NCBI GenBank assembly: GCA_045540335.1
Contig: JAZQHC010000042.1
Coordinates: forward strand, 1-24,922
Source of the DNA: RGIG7213 sp045540335
GTDB lineage: Bacteria; Bacillota; Clostridia; Oscillospirales; CAG-272
DNA length: 24,922 nucleotides
Direction of reading: 5' to 3'
Within the stretch, counting starts at the first letter, position 1; each line of letters begins with the position of its first letter. The position numbers were made by a program, and so were the translations under genes. Positions 7,432-15,595 of the stretch are shown here, piece after piece. The notes below the pieces were generated by a model. It worked only from the letters and a program-made list of their open reading frames with translations, made no database searches and was not told the DNA's origin.

Positions 7432-7898
7432 AAAACAAAATAATCATTTCAAACAGGCAAAACCGCTTGCCCGTTACCGATAGGATAAAAAACCTTATAA
7501 AAGAAGCGGTAAATCAAACGCTTGAATACGAAAACGTTACGTTTGATTGCGAGGTTTCCGTTTCAATGGTAAACGAGGCAGAAATACAATCGCTTAACAA
7601 TATCCACCGAAATATAGACAAGAAAACAGACGTGCTGTCTTTTCCCATGTACGACGGGATAAAAAACGGCAGCTGTGAATTTTCCGGCAGGGCTATGCTT
7701 GGCGATATAGTTATATGTGCAGAGGTAGCTGCACGCCAGGCGAGAGAGCTTTGCCATTCCGTACCTGAGGAAATAGCGTTTTTGTGTATCCACTCAACGC
7801 TGCATCTGCTGGGGTACGACCACGTTACCTCGCTTGAGGATGAAGAAGATATGTGCAACAGACAAAGACAAATAAAAGAAAGAATGGGGATCGAATGA
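7428..7898 (+). CDS. ybeY: Endoribonuclease YbeY (rRNA maturation factor)
   Basis: This metal-dependent endoribonuclease is required for 16S rRNA 3'-end maturation and ribosome quality control. The 156-aa protein carries the zinc motif H-x3-H-x5-H as HSTLHLLGYDH, with His122, His126 and His132, and the upstream family block TDVLSFPMY. The start ATG overlaps the phoH stop by 4 nt and its own stop overlaps the era start by 4 nt, a tightly coupled trio. The dgkA and cdd genes often found between ybeY and era in Bacillota are absent here. Confidence 0.97.
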   Translation: MKNKIIISNRQNRLPVTDRIKNLIKEAVNQTLEYENVTFDCEVSVSMVNEAEIQSLNNIHRNIDKKTDVLSFPMYDGIKNGSCEFSGRAMLGDIVICAEVAARQARELCHSVPEEIAFLCIHSTLHLLGYDHVTSLEDEEDMCNRQRQIKERMGIE

Positions 7899-8782
7899 AA
7901 AGATCTGGATTTATTACGATAATAGGAAAACCGAACGTGGGCAAATCCACGCTTTTAAATACGCTTTTGGGCGAAAAAATAGCCATAGTTTCAAGTAAAC
8001 CGCAAACTACAAGAACGCGTATTACAGGTATATTGACCAAGGGGGAAACGCAGTTTGTGTTTTTGGATACGCCGGGCGTTCACAAGGCAAAAACGCGCTT
8101 GGGCGATATAATGGTTAAAAATGCAGTGGGCTCGATAACGGGTTCAAGCTGTGTTATATTTATGACGGAAGCAGGCAGAAGCCCCGATAAAACCGAAATG
8201 ATGCTTGTTGAAAGATTCAAAAAGCAAAAGGTACCTGCAATACTCGTTATAAACAAGGTTGACGCAGCCGATAAAGAAAAGGTCGGTAAGGCTATTATAG
8301 AATATTCCGCCTTGATGGATTTTGCAGATGTTATACCGATATCAGCCCTTAAGGCAGACGGTACGGATATAGTTCTTTCTGCGGCGGAAAAATTTATGAC
8401 GGAGGACCGTTGGTTTTTCCCCGACGATATGATAACCGACCAACCCGAAAGACAAATAGCGGCAGAAATCATAAGGGAAAAAATACTTCGTACGCTTGAT
8501 GACGAAATACCACACGGTACGGCTGTTGTTATAGAAGAATTCAAAGAAACGCAGTCTATGATAAAGATCAGGGCTGAAATATTCTGCGAAAAAACCTCTC
8601 ACAAGGGGATAATTATAGGCAAAAGCGGTGCTTCCTTAAAAAGGATCGGCACGTACGCAAGGGAAGATATGGAAAAATTCTTCGGTGTGGGCGTGTATAT
8701 CGACCTTTGGGTAAAGGTAAAGGAAAACTGGCGCGACAGCGTTGCCGCGGCACGCAACTTCGGCTTCAGCGAAGACAAATAA
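7895..8782 (+). CDS. era: GTPase Era
   Basis: This essential GTPase binds the 3' end of 16S rRNA and assists 30S assembly. The 295-aa length is typical. G1 GKPNVGKS (11-18), the switch-I region SSKPQTTRTRITG, G3 DTPG (58-61), G4 NKVD (120-123) and G5-like SALKADG are all present, followed by a C-terminal KH domain with HKGIIIGKSGASLKRIG and the usual YIDLWVKVKENWR ending. ATG 7895 overlaps the ybeY TGA; an upstream in-frame start at 7853 would sit inside ybeY and was rejected. Confidence 0.98.
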   Translation: MKRSGFITIIGKPNVGKSTLLNTLLGEKIAIVSSKPQTTRTRITGILTKGETQFVFLDTPGVHKAKTRLGDIMVKNAVGSITGSSCVIFMTEAGRSPDKTEMMLVERFKKQKVPAILVINKVDAADKEKVGKAIIEYSALMDFADVIPISALKADGTDIVLSAAEKFMTEDRWFFPDDMITDQPERQIAAEIIREKILRTLDDEIPHGTAVVIEEFKETQSMIKIRAEIFCEKTSHKGIIIGKSGASLKRIGTYAREDMEKFFGVGVYIDLWVKVKENWRDSVAAARNFGFSEDK

Positions 8783-8809
8783 ACAAAACGGAGAAATTTG
8801 TTTTAAACG

Positions 8810-9589
8810 ATGATCGTTACTTTTTCGGGTGTTATTATAAGAAACACCAATTACGGCGAGTCTGATAAAATAATAACGATCCTGTGCGGCGAATACGGCA
8901 AGATCACCGCGCTGGCAAAGGGCGCACGGAAAACGGGCAGTAAATTTATGGCGTGTACCTCGCTGTTTTGCTACGGCACGTTTACGGTAAGCAAAGACGA
9001 GAATTTTTGCTATCTGCGCGAGGTTGATCTTATCGAAAGTTTTTTTGACCTTCGCTGTTCGTTGCCTGATATATCGCTAGCAGGCTACGCCGCCAACGTT
9101 TGTGAAGACGTTGCCACCGAGGATGATGCAGATGAAATGATGGCGTTGCTTTTGAACACCCTGTTCGTTCTTACCAACGGCAAAAAGAACCGAACGCTTG
9201 TGAAAGCCGCGTTTGAAATGCGAATGGCGTGTATATGCGGCTTTGCGCCCGACGTTTCATCGTGCGAGTTTTGCCTTAAAGCAGTACCCGAGGGGGACGC
9301 GTATCTTGATGTTATGAACGGTGCGCTTATATGCGCCGAATGTAAGGATAAATTAAACGAAGAACAAGCGTATTACGACGGGCAGGCTGTGGTTATATGC
9401 CCTGTTACGCCGTCTGTTGCGGCGGCAGTGGCGTATATAGTAAACGCAGATGCAAAGCGCGTTTTTTCCTTTTCTGTAAAGGGTGATGATGTTAACTGCC
9501 TTGAGCAAACGTGTGAAAAGTATCTTTTGCATCATTTGGAACGCGGGTTTGATACGCTTGACTTTTATAAAAACGTAAAGGAGGGGTAA
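8810..9589 (+). CDS. recO: DNA repair protein RecO
   Basis: RecO acts in the RecFOR pathway, loading RecA on SSB-coated single-stranded DNA and annealing complementary strands. The 259-aa protein starts with the OB-fold signature (SGVIIRNTNYGESDKIITIL) and keeps a four-Cys zinc site: Cys143, Cys152, Cys155 and the CAEC pair at 175-178. The ATG is chosen on homology; the only purine-rich site (CGGAGA, about 8790) is unusually far from it (about 15 nt). It follows era by 27 nt and is followed at once by mutS2, so it is probably in the same transcript. Confidence 0.94.
   Translation: MIVTFSGVIIRNTNYGESDKIITILCGEYGKITALAKGARKTGSKFMACTSLFCYGTFTVSKDENFCYLREVDLIESFFDLRCSLPDISLAGYAANVCEDVATEDDADEMMALLLNTLFVLTNGKKNRTLVKAAFEMRMACICGFAPDVSSCEFCLKAVPEGDAYLDVMNGALICAECKDKLNEEQAYYDGQAVVICPVTPSVAAAVAYIVNADAKRVFSFSVKGDDVNCLEQTCEKYLLHHLERGFDTLDFYKNVKEG
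9578..9584 (+). promoter_or_regulatory. Ribosome binding site that fixes the TTG start of mutS2
   Basis: AAGGAGG lies inside the last codons of recO, 7 nt before the TTG at 9592. Its full match to the anti-Shine-Dalgarno sequence and its optimal spacing support the non-ATG start. Confidence 0.85.
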
Positions 9590-9591
9590 GG

Positions 9592-11991
9592 TTGCAAAAA
9601 GAAAGATTTGAAAAATCGTACGTTACCCTCGAATTTGATAAAATATTGCAAATGCTTTCCCAATGCGCTTTTACGGAGGGCGGCAAGGCACTTTGCACAG
9701 AAACACAGGTTTTTTACGATAGTGGAAAAATAGCACATCTGCAGGCAGAAACTACCGACAGCCGCAGAATGATAGTGTGCAAGGGTACACCCTCGTTTGG
9801 CGGCGTTAAGGATATAAGCGGTCATATCAGCAGGGCTGAAAAGGGCGCAATGCTTACCCCGGGCGAATTGCTTGAGGTTGCAAATGTTTTCCGCACCTCG
9901 CGCGGATTGTTGGAATACTATAAAGCAGATAAAACGTTTGATACGGTTATCGACGAAGTGTTTTTAAGGCTTATACCCAATAAATTTCTGGAAGATAAAA
10001 TATACCGTGCGATAATCAGTCAGGATACCATATCCGACGAGGCAAGCCCCAATCTTTCTTCGATAAGGCGCAGAATGCGCGGGGCAAACGGCAAAATACG
10101 CGAATTGCTTCAAAAATATATAACCTCGCCGTCGTATTCAAAGTTTTTGCAGGAAAATATAATAACGATACGCTCGGGCAGATACGTTATACCTGTAAAA
10201 AGCGAATACCGTAACGAAATAAAGGGGCTTGTGCACGATACCTCGTCGTCGGGCTCTACTTTATTTATAGAACCGATGGCGGTGGTAACCATTAACAACG
10301 AAATAAAGGTTCTTGAAAAGGAAGAATCAAGCGAGATAGAAAGAATATTATACGAGCTTTCCGCAGACGTTTCCGCATATGCAGAGGGCTTAAGGCTTGA
10401 CTGCTACAACATAACGTATCTTGACGCGGTGTTTGCAAGGGGCAGATTTTCCCTTGAATACGACGGTATATCACCCGTTTTGATATCCGAAAGGCGTGTT
10501 GATCTTAAAAAAGCAAAGCACCCCTTGCTTGATAAAAGCACTGCCGTGCCGATAGATATCCGCATAGGCGGCGCGTTTGATACGTTGATAATAACAGGGC
10601 CGAATACGGGCGGTAAAACGGTAAGCCTTAAAACGCTTGGGCTGCTTTCCATGATGCACCAGTCGGGCCTTCATATCCCTGCAGATGAGAAAAGTGAAAT
10701 GTGCGTTTTTGGCAATATTCTTGCCGATATAGGGGATGAACAAAGTATAGAACAATCCCTTTCTACCTTTTCCGCACATATGACGAATATCGTTTCTATC
10801 ATGAAGGCGGTAAACGGCGAAAGCCTCGTTTTATTCGACGAATTGGGCGCAGGAACAGACCCCGTAGAGGGCGCAGCTCTTGCAACGGCAATTTTGGAAT
10901 CTGTAAGAAAGTGCGGCGCTTTGTGCGCTTCAACGACGCACTATGCAGAATTGAAGGCGTATGCTATTGATACCGAGGGCGTGTGCAACGCTTCGTGCGA
11001 ATTCGACGTTGAAACCTTAAGGCCCACGTATAAGCTGGTAATAGGCACACCGGGAAGATCAAACGCGTTTGCCATTGCTTCAAAGCTTGGGCTTGATGAT
11101 GATATAATATCAAACGCTGCGCGGTATGTAAATTCGGAAAACAGAAGATTTGAAGAGGTTATATCAAAGCTTGATGCGGAACGCGCCGAAATGGAACGCA
11201 TGAAGGAAGAAACACGCAGCCTTCGCGACGAATTTGAGGCGTACAAAAATACCTCTGAAAAGGAAATTGAAAAACGCCTTGCCGCATCTGAAAGGGAATT
11301 GCAAAAAGCAAGAGATCAGGCGCGCAGTATGGTAAACTCTGCAAAGGCTTCAAGCGACTTTATATTTGCACAGCTTTCAGAGGTGCAAAAGCATAAAGAA
11401 AAGCAAGACCTTGGCGAGCAGCTTAAAAAAGCGCGCGACGCGGTTAGAAAGGAATTGCGCGATAATTCCGATAAATACGACCCCGTAAGGAAAGAAATAT
11501 CAAACGAGGATTACGTTTTGCCGCGCCCGCTGAAGATCGGCGACAACGTGCTTGTTACCACGTTGGGAAGCAACGGCGTGGTAAAAACGCTGCCTGATAA
11601 AAACGGCAACCTTAACGTAAGCGTGGGCGCATTATCCACAAGGGTAAACGTAAAATCGCTTCGCCTGGCTGATGCGCCGAACGTAACGGTTAAAAGCGGC
11701 GGCAAAAGCTATAAGCCGTCTGAATACAGCAGCGTTGTGCGCCAAAGCATCAAGCCTGAAATAGACGTACGCGGCTTTACCGGCGACGATGCGTGGTTTG
11801 CTATCGACAAATATTTTGATGAAGCAATGCTGGCAGGCTTTTCGACCGTTACGGTCATACACGGTAAGGGTACGGGTGCGCTTCGCGCCGCCATAACGGC
11901 AGAGATTCGCGCGGATAAACGCGTAAAGTCGTTCCGTGCAGGTGTTTACGGCGAGGGCGACAGCGGCGTAACGGTAGTGGAATTTAAATAA
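9592..11991 (+). CDS. mutS2: MutS2 (Smr-domain MutS homologue)
   Basis: This MutS-like ATPase with a C-terminal Smr nuclease domain is implicated in suppressing homologous recombination and, in Bacillus (as RqcU), in collided-ribosome splitting. The 799-aa length is typical. Walker A GPNTGGKT is at 336-343 and Walker B LVLFDELGAGTDP has Asp416-Glu417. A long charged coiled coil runs from about 515 to 625. The Smr domain occupies about 722-799, with EIDVRG and the catalytic-loop motif HGKGTGALR. The N-terminal mismatch-recognition domain of MutS1 is absent, as expected for the family. Translation starts at TTG, supported by a strong AAGGAGG site. It ends the housekeeping cluster; no strong rightward terminator follows. 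Confidence 0.97.
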   Translation: MQKERFEKSYVTLEFDKILQMLSQCAFTEGGKALCTETQVFYDSGKIAHLQAETTDSRRMIVCKGTPSFGGVKDISGHISRAEKGAMLTPGELLEVANVFRTSRGLLEYYKADKTFDTVIDEVFLRLIPNKFLEDKIYRAIISQDTISDEASPNLSSIRRRMRGANGKIRELLQKYITSPSYSKFLQENIITIRSGRYVIPVKSEYRNEIKGLVHDTSSSGSTLFIEPMAVVTINNEIKVLEKEESSEIERILYELSADVSAYAEGLRLDCYNITYLDAVFARGRFSLEYDGISPVLISERRVDLKKAKHPLLDKSTAVPIDIRIGGAFDTLIITGPNTGGKTVSLKTLGLLSMMHQSGLHIPADEKSEMCVFGNILADIGDEQSIEQSLSTFSAHMTNIVSIMKAVNGESLVLFDELGAGTDPVEGAALATAILESVRKCGALCASTTHYAELKAYAIDTEGVCNASCEFDVETLRPTYKLVIGTPGRSNAFAIASKLGLDDDIISNAARYVNSENRRFEEVISKLDAERAEMERMKEETRSLRDEFEAYKNTSEKEIEKRLAASERELQKARDQARSMVNSAKASSDFIFAQLSEVQKHKEKQDLGEQLKKARDAVRKELRDNSDKYDPVRKEISNEDYVLPRPLKIGDNVLVTTLGSNGVVKTLPDKNGNLNVSVGALSTRVNVKSLRLADAPNVTVKSGGKSYKPSEYSSVVRQSIKPEIDVRGFTGDDAWFAIDKYFDEAMLAGFSTVTVIHGKGTGALRAAITAEIRADKRVKSFRAGVYGEGDSGVTVVEFK

Positions 11992-12039
11992 ACCGCCGAT
12001 TTTTCTTTAAAAATCAAAACATCATCGAAGGCAAAATGC

Positions 12040-12082
12040 AAAAAAAATATCTTATCCGTGTGTTACGGTACGCGATAAGATA
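12040..12082 (-). terminator. Leftward-oriented terminator-like hairpin without a cognate gene
   Basis: A 9-bp perfect stem (TATCTTATC 12048-12056 with GATAAGATA 12074-12082), with a further CCGT/ACGG pairing possible inside the loop, is preceded on the plus strand by eight A residues (12040-12047). Read leftward it is therefore a hairpin followed by eight U. No leftward gene is visible to its right. It lies in the 267-bp gene-free gap after mutS2, which otherwise holds only AT-rich sequence, a weak GATTTTT/AAAAATC hairpin at 11998-12015 and the promoter at 12177. Confidence 0.5.
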
Positions 12083-12176
12083 ATTGTTGTTAAAAATGCA
12101 CAAAAATATCAAGAAAAAACGTGCCATTTTTGTATCATTAAGTTTTAGATTACCTCTTTTAATTTTAATATATATT

Positions 12177-12185
12177 TGGTATAAT
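12177..12185 (+). promoter_or_regulatory. Extended -10 promoter
   Basis: TG-N-TATAAT (TG 12177-12178, TATAAT 12180-12185) is a perfect extended -10 element. There is no good -35 box 17 bp upstream, which extended -10 promoters can tolerate. The predicted start near 12192 rules out the GTG at 12190 as a translation start and leaves a ~65-nt leader before ATG 12259. Confidence 0.6.
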
Positions 12186-12258
12186 TCTTGTGTGTGAATA
12201 TCAACATATAATTATCAATCTCAACGGCGGCGTAGCCGGGAAATGGAATACAGCTTTT

Positions 12259-12666
12259 ATGTCTCTAGGTAAGTATTACGACAGTATCGACGAAATCTTG
12301 CACTCTATGTCGGAATATCTCGGTATATCCGAGGAAGACGATTACGGCTTTGATGAAGATATGGACGACGATGATTTTATCGACGAACCGTGTTGTACGC
12401 GCGCAGACATTTGCGCTTGCGGCAACATATTGGAAAATTATATAGACAATTTGATTACAGTTTCAAAATCCCCCACTGATGAAGCAATATTGAAATTCGT
12501 AGAAAAAACGGTAAAAAAGCTTAACAAGCTTAACGAAAAGTGCGAATACGAATTGATTGAAGCAACCCAAAGCGACGACATCTGCGATCTTATACACAAT
12601 GCCGCAGTAGAAGCGGGCTTGTGCGATATACCCGACAACGTCGCAGACGAATGGCGCGATTTTTAA
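12259..12666 (+). CDS. Small acidic Cys-containing protein, unknown function
   Basis: This 135-aa soluble protein is not recognised. Residues 25-44 are an almost uninterrupted Asp/Glu stretch (EEDDYGFDEDMDDDDFIDE), followed at once by a Cys cluster (CC at 45-46, CAC at 52-54) and further single Cys at 95, 109 and 122. The second half is predicted helical with alternating charges (ILKFVEKTVKKLNKLNEKCEYELIE). The ending DEWRDF and the helix recall small helical DUF/immunity-type proteins such as DUF5713, but this is an unverified impression. The in-frame GTG at 12190 overlaps the predicted transcription start, so ATG 12259 is preferred although its ribosome binding site (GGAA) is weak. It precedes rhaB by 96 bp. 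Confidence 0.6.
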   Translation: MSLGKYYDSIDEILHSMSEYLGISEEDDYGFDEDMDDDDFIDEPCCTRADICACGNILENYIDNLITVSKSPTDEAILKFVEKTVKKLNKLNEKCEYELIEATQSDDICDLIHNAAVEAGLCDIPDNVADEWRDF

Positions 12667-12700
12667 AACACCTTTTTTGAAATTAAACCCGTATCCCCCC

Positions 12701-12748
12701 TTCCGACGAGGGCGGGCGCAGCACGGATAATAAAACACTTTGTCGGAG
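12701..12748 (+). promoter_or_regulatory. Leader hairpin covering a GGAG upstream of rhaB
   Basis: Bases 12701-12711 can pair with 12738-12748 in an 11-bp helix (core TCCGAC/GTCGGA plus four G-U wobbles), which buries GGAG at 12745-12748. A second, weaker GGAA at about 12753 is nearer the rhaB ATG and stays free. It may be a translational control structure or chance; there is no known riboswitch match. Confidence 0.3.
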
Positions 12749-12762
12749 AAACGGAAATAAAA

Positions 12763-14241
12763 ATGGCAGAATTAAAAATGCTGGCGATCGACCTCGGCGC
12801 TTCCAGCGGCAGAGGTATTATCGGGAAATTTGACGGTGAAAAACTTACACTTGAAGAAAACCACCGCTTTGCGAGCGAGCCTGTTACTGTTGCAGGATCG
12901 TTCAACTGGGATATCCTTCGTATATTCCACGAAATCAAGCAGGCGATAAACAAGTGCGCCCTTTCGGAAGACCGTGATATTGCAAGTATCGGTATAGACA
13001 CATGGGGTGTTGACTACGGCTTGCTTGACAAACACGGCAAGCTTCTTACAAACCCCGTACATTATAGGGACGACCGCACGATAGGCGCGCAGGAAGAATC
13101 CTTTAAAATATTCTCCAAAAAGGATATTTACGATATTACGGGCATTCAGTTTATGAATTTCAACACGCTTTTCCAGCTTTATGTTGAAATGCGCGACAAT
13201 CCCGAGCTTGTTGCCGCAGCAGATAAATTGCTGTTTATACCCGACCTTTTAAACTATTTCCTTACAGGCGTTATGCAAACGGAATATACGATAGCATCTA
13301 CAGGTCAGCTGCTTGATGCAAAAAACCGCGATTGGTCGAAAACCTTGTTTGACAAGTTTAATATTCCTTCCCGCTTGTTTACGGATATAAAAATGCCCGG
13401 CTCGGTAGTTGGTCCGCTTTTGCCCTCGCTTAAGGCAGAGCTTGGCGATATCAACGCAAACGTTATAAACGTTGCGGCACACGACACGGCAAGTGCGGTA
13501 GTTGCTGTTCCTGCAAAGGGTGAAGACTTCGTATATATTTCCAGCGGTACGTGGTCGCTTATGGGTACGGAAATTAAAGAACCCATTATTACAGACGCTT
13601 CGTATAACTACGACTTTACAAACGAAGGCGGCTACGGCAGAACGATACGCTTCTTGAAGAATATCATGGGCTTGTGGATAGAGCAAGAGTCGCGCCGTCA
13701 ATGGATAAGAGAAGGCAAAAAATACACGTTTGACGAATTGTCTGACATGGCAATGGCATCAGAGCCTTGCCGTAGCCTTATCAACCCCGACGCACCCGAC
13801 TTTGTTGCACCCGGTAACATTCCCAAGAGAATTCAGGAATACTGTGCAAGAACAGGCCAACCCGTGCCCGAAACCGTCGGTCAGATCATTCGTACCATAT
13901 TCGATTCGTTGGCACTTCGTTACAGATGGGCTGTTGAAGCTATCGACGATATGAAGGGCAAGAAAACGCCGTTTATCAACATCGTTGGCGGCGGTACGAA
14001 GGAAGGCCCGCTTTGCCAATTCTGTGCAGATGCGTGCAACCGCCCCGTATATGCAGGCCCTGTTGAAGCAACTGCTATCGGTAATATCACCGTTCAGGCT
14101 ATTGCGGCAGGCGCGATAAAGGATATGGCAGAGGCAAGACACGTTATCCGCAACAGCTTTGAAATCAAGCATTACGAGCCCAATGCGGAAATGACTGCTA
14201 TTTTCGATGAAGCATACGAAAGATTCAAGAAACTTATATAA
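12763..14241 (+). CDS. rhaB: Rhamnulokinase
   Basis: This enzyme phosphorylates L-rhamnulose with ATP to L-rhamnulose 1-phosphate, the second step of L-rhamnose catabolism in the cytoplasm. It is a FGGY carbohydrate kinase of 492 aa: N-terminal phosphate-binding DLGASSGRGIIGKFDG (10-25), GIDTWGVDYGLLD, the YRDDRT block typical of RhaB, the central VYISSGTWSLMGTE, and INIVGGGTKEGPLCQF near the ATP site. The Asn/Cys-rich NIVGGGTKEGPLCQFCADA region separates RhaB from xylulo- and glycerol kinases. rhaA follows 24 bp later. No aldolase (rhaD/rhaE), transporter or RhaR/RhaS regulator is in the window. Confidence 0.96.
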   Translation: MAELKMLAIDLGASSGRGIIGKFDGEKLTLEENHRFASEPVTVAGSFNWDILRIFHEIKQAINKCALSEDRDIASIGIDTWGVDYGLLDKHGKLLTNPVHYRDDRTIGAQEESFKIFSKKDIYDITGIQFMNFNTLFQLYVEMRDNPELVAAADKLLFIPDLLNYFLTGVMQTEYTIASTGQLLDAKNRDWSKTLFDKFNIPSRLFTDIKMPGSVVGPLLPSLKAELGDINANVINVAAHDTASAVVAVPAKGEDFVYISSGTWSLMGTEIKEPIITDASYNYDFTNEGGYGRTIRFLKNIMGLWIEQESRRQWIREGKKYTFDELSDMAMASEPCRSLINPDAPDFVAPGNIPKRIQEYCARTGQPVPETVGQIIRTIFDSLALRYRWAVEAIDDMKGKKTPFINIVGGGTKEGPLCQFCADACNRPVYAGPVEATAIGNITVQAIAAGAIKDMAEARHVIRNSFEIKHYEPNAEMTAIFDEAYERFKKLI

Positions 14242-14265
14242 TTACATAAAAGGAGAACAAAACAA

Positions 14266-15516
14266 ATGTCCGTAAAGCAAGCATACGAAATTGCAAAAGA
14301 AGCCTATGCTAAACTCGGCATAGACACAGACAAGGTTATTCAAGAGGTTGCACAGATACCCGTATCTATCCATTGCTGGCAGGGTGACGACGTTAGAGGA
14401 TTTGAAAATCCCGACGGCGACCTTACAGGCGGTATTCAAACAACGGGTAACTACCCCGGAAGGGCTCGTTCTATCGACGAATTGAAGGCAGATATTGAAA
14501 AAATATTCACCCTTATTCCCGGCACGAAAAGACTTAATCTTCACGCTATCTATCTTGACAACCTCGGCGGTAAGGTAGAAAGAAACAAGATCGAACCGAA
14601 GCACTTCGACACTTGGATCGATTTTGCAAAGAAAAACAATATCGCGCTTGACTTCAACCCCACTTGCTTCTCTCACCCGAATATGAAAGACGGTCTTACG
14701 CTTTCCTCCCCTGATGACAGCGTAAGAGAATACTGGATAGAGCACTGCATTGCATCCAGAAAGATCGCAGAATACTTCGGTAAAGAGCTTGGCACGATGT
14801 GCTACACTAACTTCTGGGTACCCGACGGATACAAGGATATCCCCGTTGACAGATATGCTGCAAGGGCAAGATTGAAGGATTCCTACGATAAGATCTTCGT
14901 AGGTGAAGATACAAGATATAACCTCAGCGGCGTAGAAAGCAAGGTGTTCGGTATCGGTGCGGAATCTTGCACTATCGGTTCACACGAATTCTACATGGCG
15001 TACGCTATGGCAAATAACAAGATGCTTACGCTTGATGCCGGCCACTACCATCCTACGGAAGTTATTTCCGACAAGATCTCTTCTGCAATGCTTTACATGA
15101 ACGACGTACTTCTTCACGTTTCCCGCCCTGTAAGATGGGATAGTGACCACGTTGTTATCTTTGATGACGAATTGAAAGCAATAGCACAGGAAATCGTAAG
15201 GGGCGGCTTCGAAAAGAGAGTTCACATCGGACTTGACTTCTTCGATGCTTCCATCAACCGTATCGCCGCTTGGACGATCGGTACAAGAAATATGCAGAAG
15301 GCATTGTTGTTCGCTAAGCTTGAACCTACCGATATGCTTCGCAAGGCAGAATGGGAAGGCGACTTTACAACACGTCTTGCTATGCTTGAAGAGCTTAAAT
15401 CCTATCCGTTTACGGCTGTTTGGGATTACTACTGCGAAACACAGGGCGTTCCCGTTAGAGAAGCATGGCTTAACGAAGTTAAAAACTACGAAAAGACAGT
15501 TCTTTCCGCAAGATAA
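14266..15516 (+). CDS. rhaA: L-rhamnose isomerase
   Basis: This enzyme interconverts L-rhamnose and L-rhamnulose, the first catabolic step, using divalent metals. The 416-aa length is normal. The diagnostic N-terminus VSIHCWQGDDVRGFE and the metal-site segments LDAGHYHPTE (256-265) and SRPVRWDSDHVV (286-297) are intact. AAAGGAG precedes the ATG. The gap from rhaB is 24 nt, so the two are cotranscribed in the order rhaB-rhaA, as in rhaBAD operons but without the D gene. A long hairpin follows the stop. Confidence 0.98.
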   Translation: MSVKQAYEIAKEAYAKLGIDTDKVIQEVAQIPVSIHCWQGDDVRGFENPDGDLTGGIQTTGNYPGRARSIDELKADIEKIFTLIPGTKRLNLHAIYLDNLGGKVERNKIEPKHFDTWIDFAKKNNIALDFNPTCFSHPNMKDGLTLSSPDDSVREYWIEHCIASRKIAEYFGKELGTMCYTNFWVPDGYKDIPVDRYAARARLKDSYDKIFVGEDTRYNLSGVESKVFGIGAESCTIGSHEFYMAYAMANNKMLTLDAGHYHPTEVISDKISSAMLYMNDVLLHVSRPVRWDSDHVVIFDDELKAIAQEIVRGGFEKRVHIGLDFFDASINRIAAWTIGTRNMQKALLFAKLEPTDMLRKAEWEGDFTTRLAMLEELKSYPFTAVWDYYCETQGVPVREAWLNEVKNYEKTVLSAR

Positions 15517-15531
15517 GTTTTTTTACCTGCG

Positions 15532-15575
15532 CGCGGTCTTACGGCTTTATCGCCGTAAGATCGCGGGTGGGTTTT
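15532..15575 (+). terminator. Terminator or attenuator hairpin after rhaA
   Basis: A 14-bp stem (15532-15545 with 15552-15565, one G-U pair) and a TTTATC loop are followed by GGTGGGTTTT. The U tract is only four bases and is offset by Gs, so termination may be incomplete. It separates the rhamnose genes from the CapA-family operon, which starts 21 bp further on without an obvious promoter of its own. Confidence 0.7.
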
Positions 15576-15595
15576 GTGATGAAATGAGGTAGTTT

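Noticed and set aside
12190..12258. GTG start giving a 158-aa version of the acidic protein
   Set aside because: It sits at the predicted transcription start of the TG-N-TATAAT promoter and has no ribosome binding site; would be revived if a promoter further upstream is mapped.
12186..12262. Known riboswitch (c-di-GMP, glycine, guanidine) in the leader of the acidic protein gene
   Set aside because: There is a GC-rich patch with a possible CGGC/GCCG pairing, but none of the conserved core sequences of those classes could be matched.
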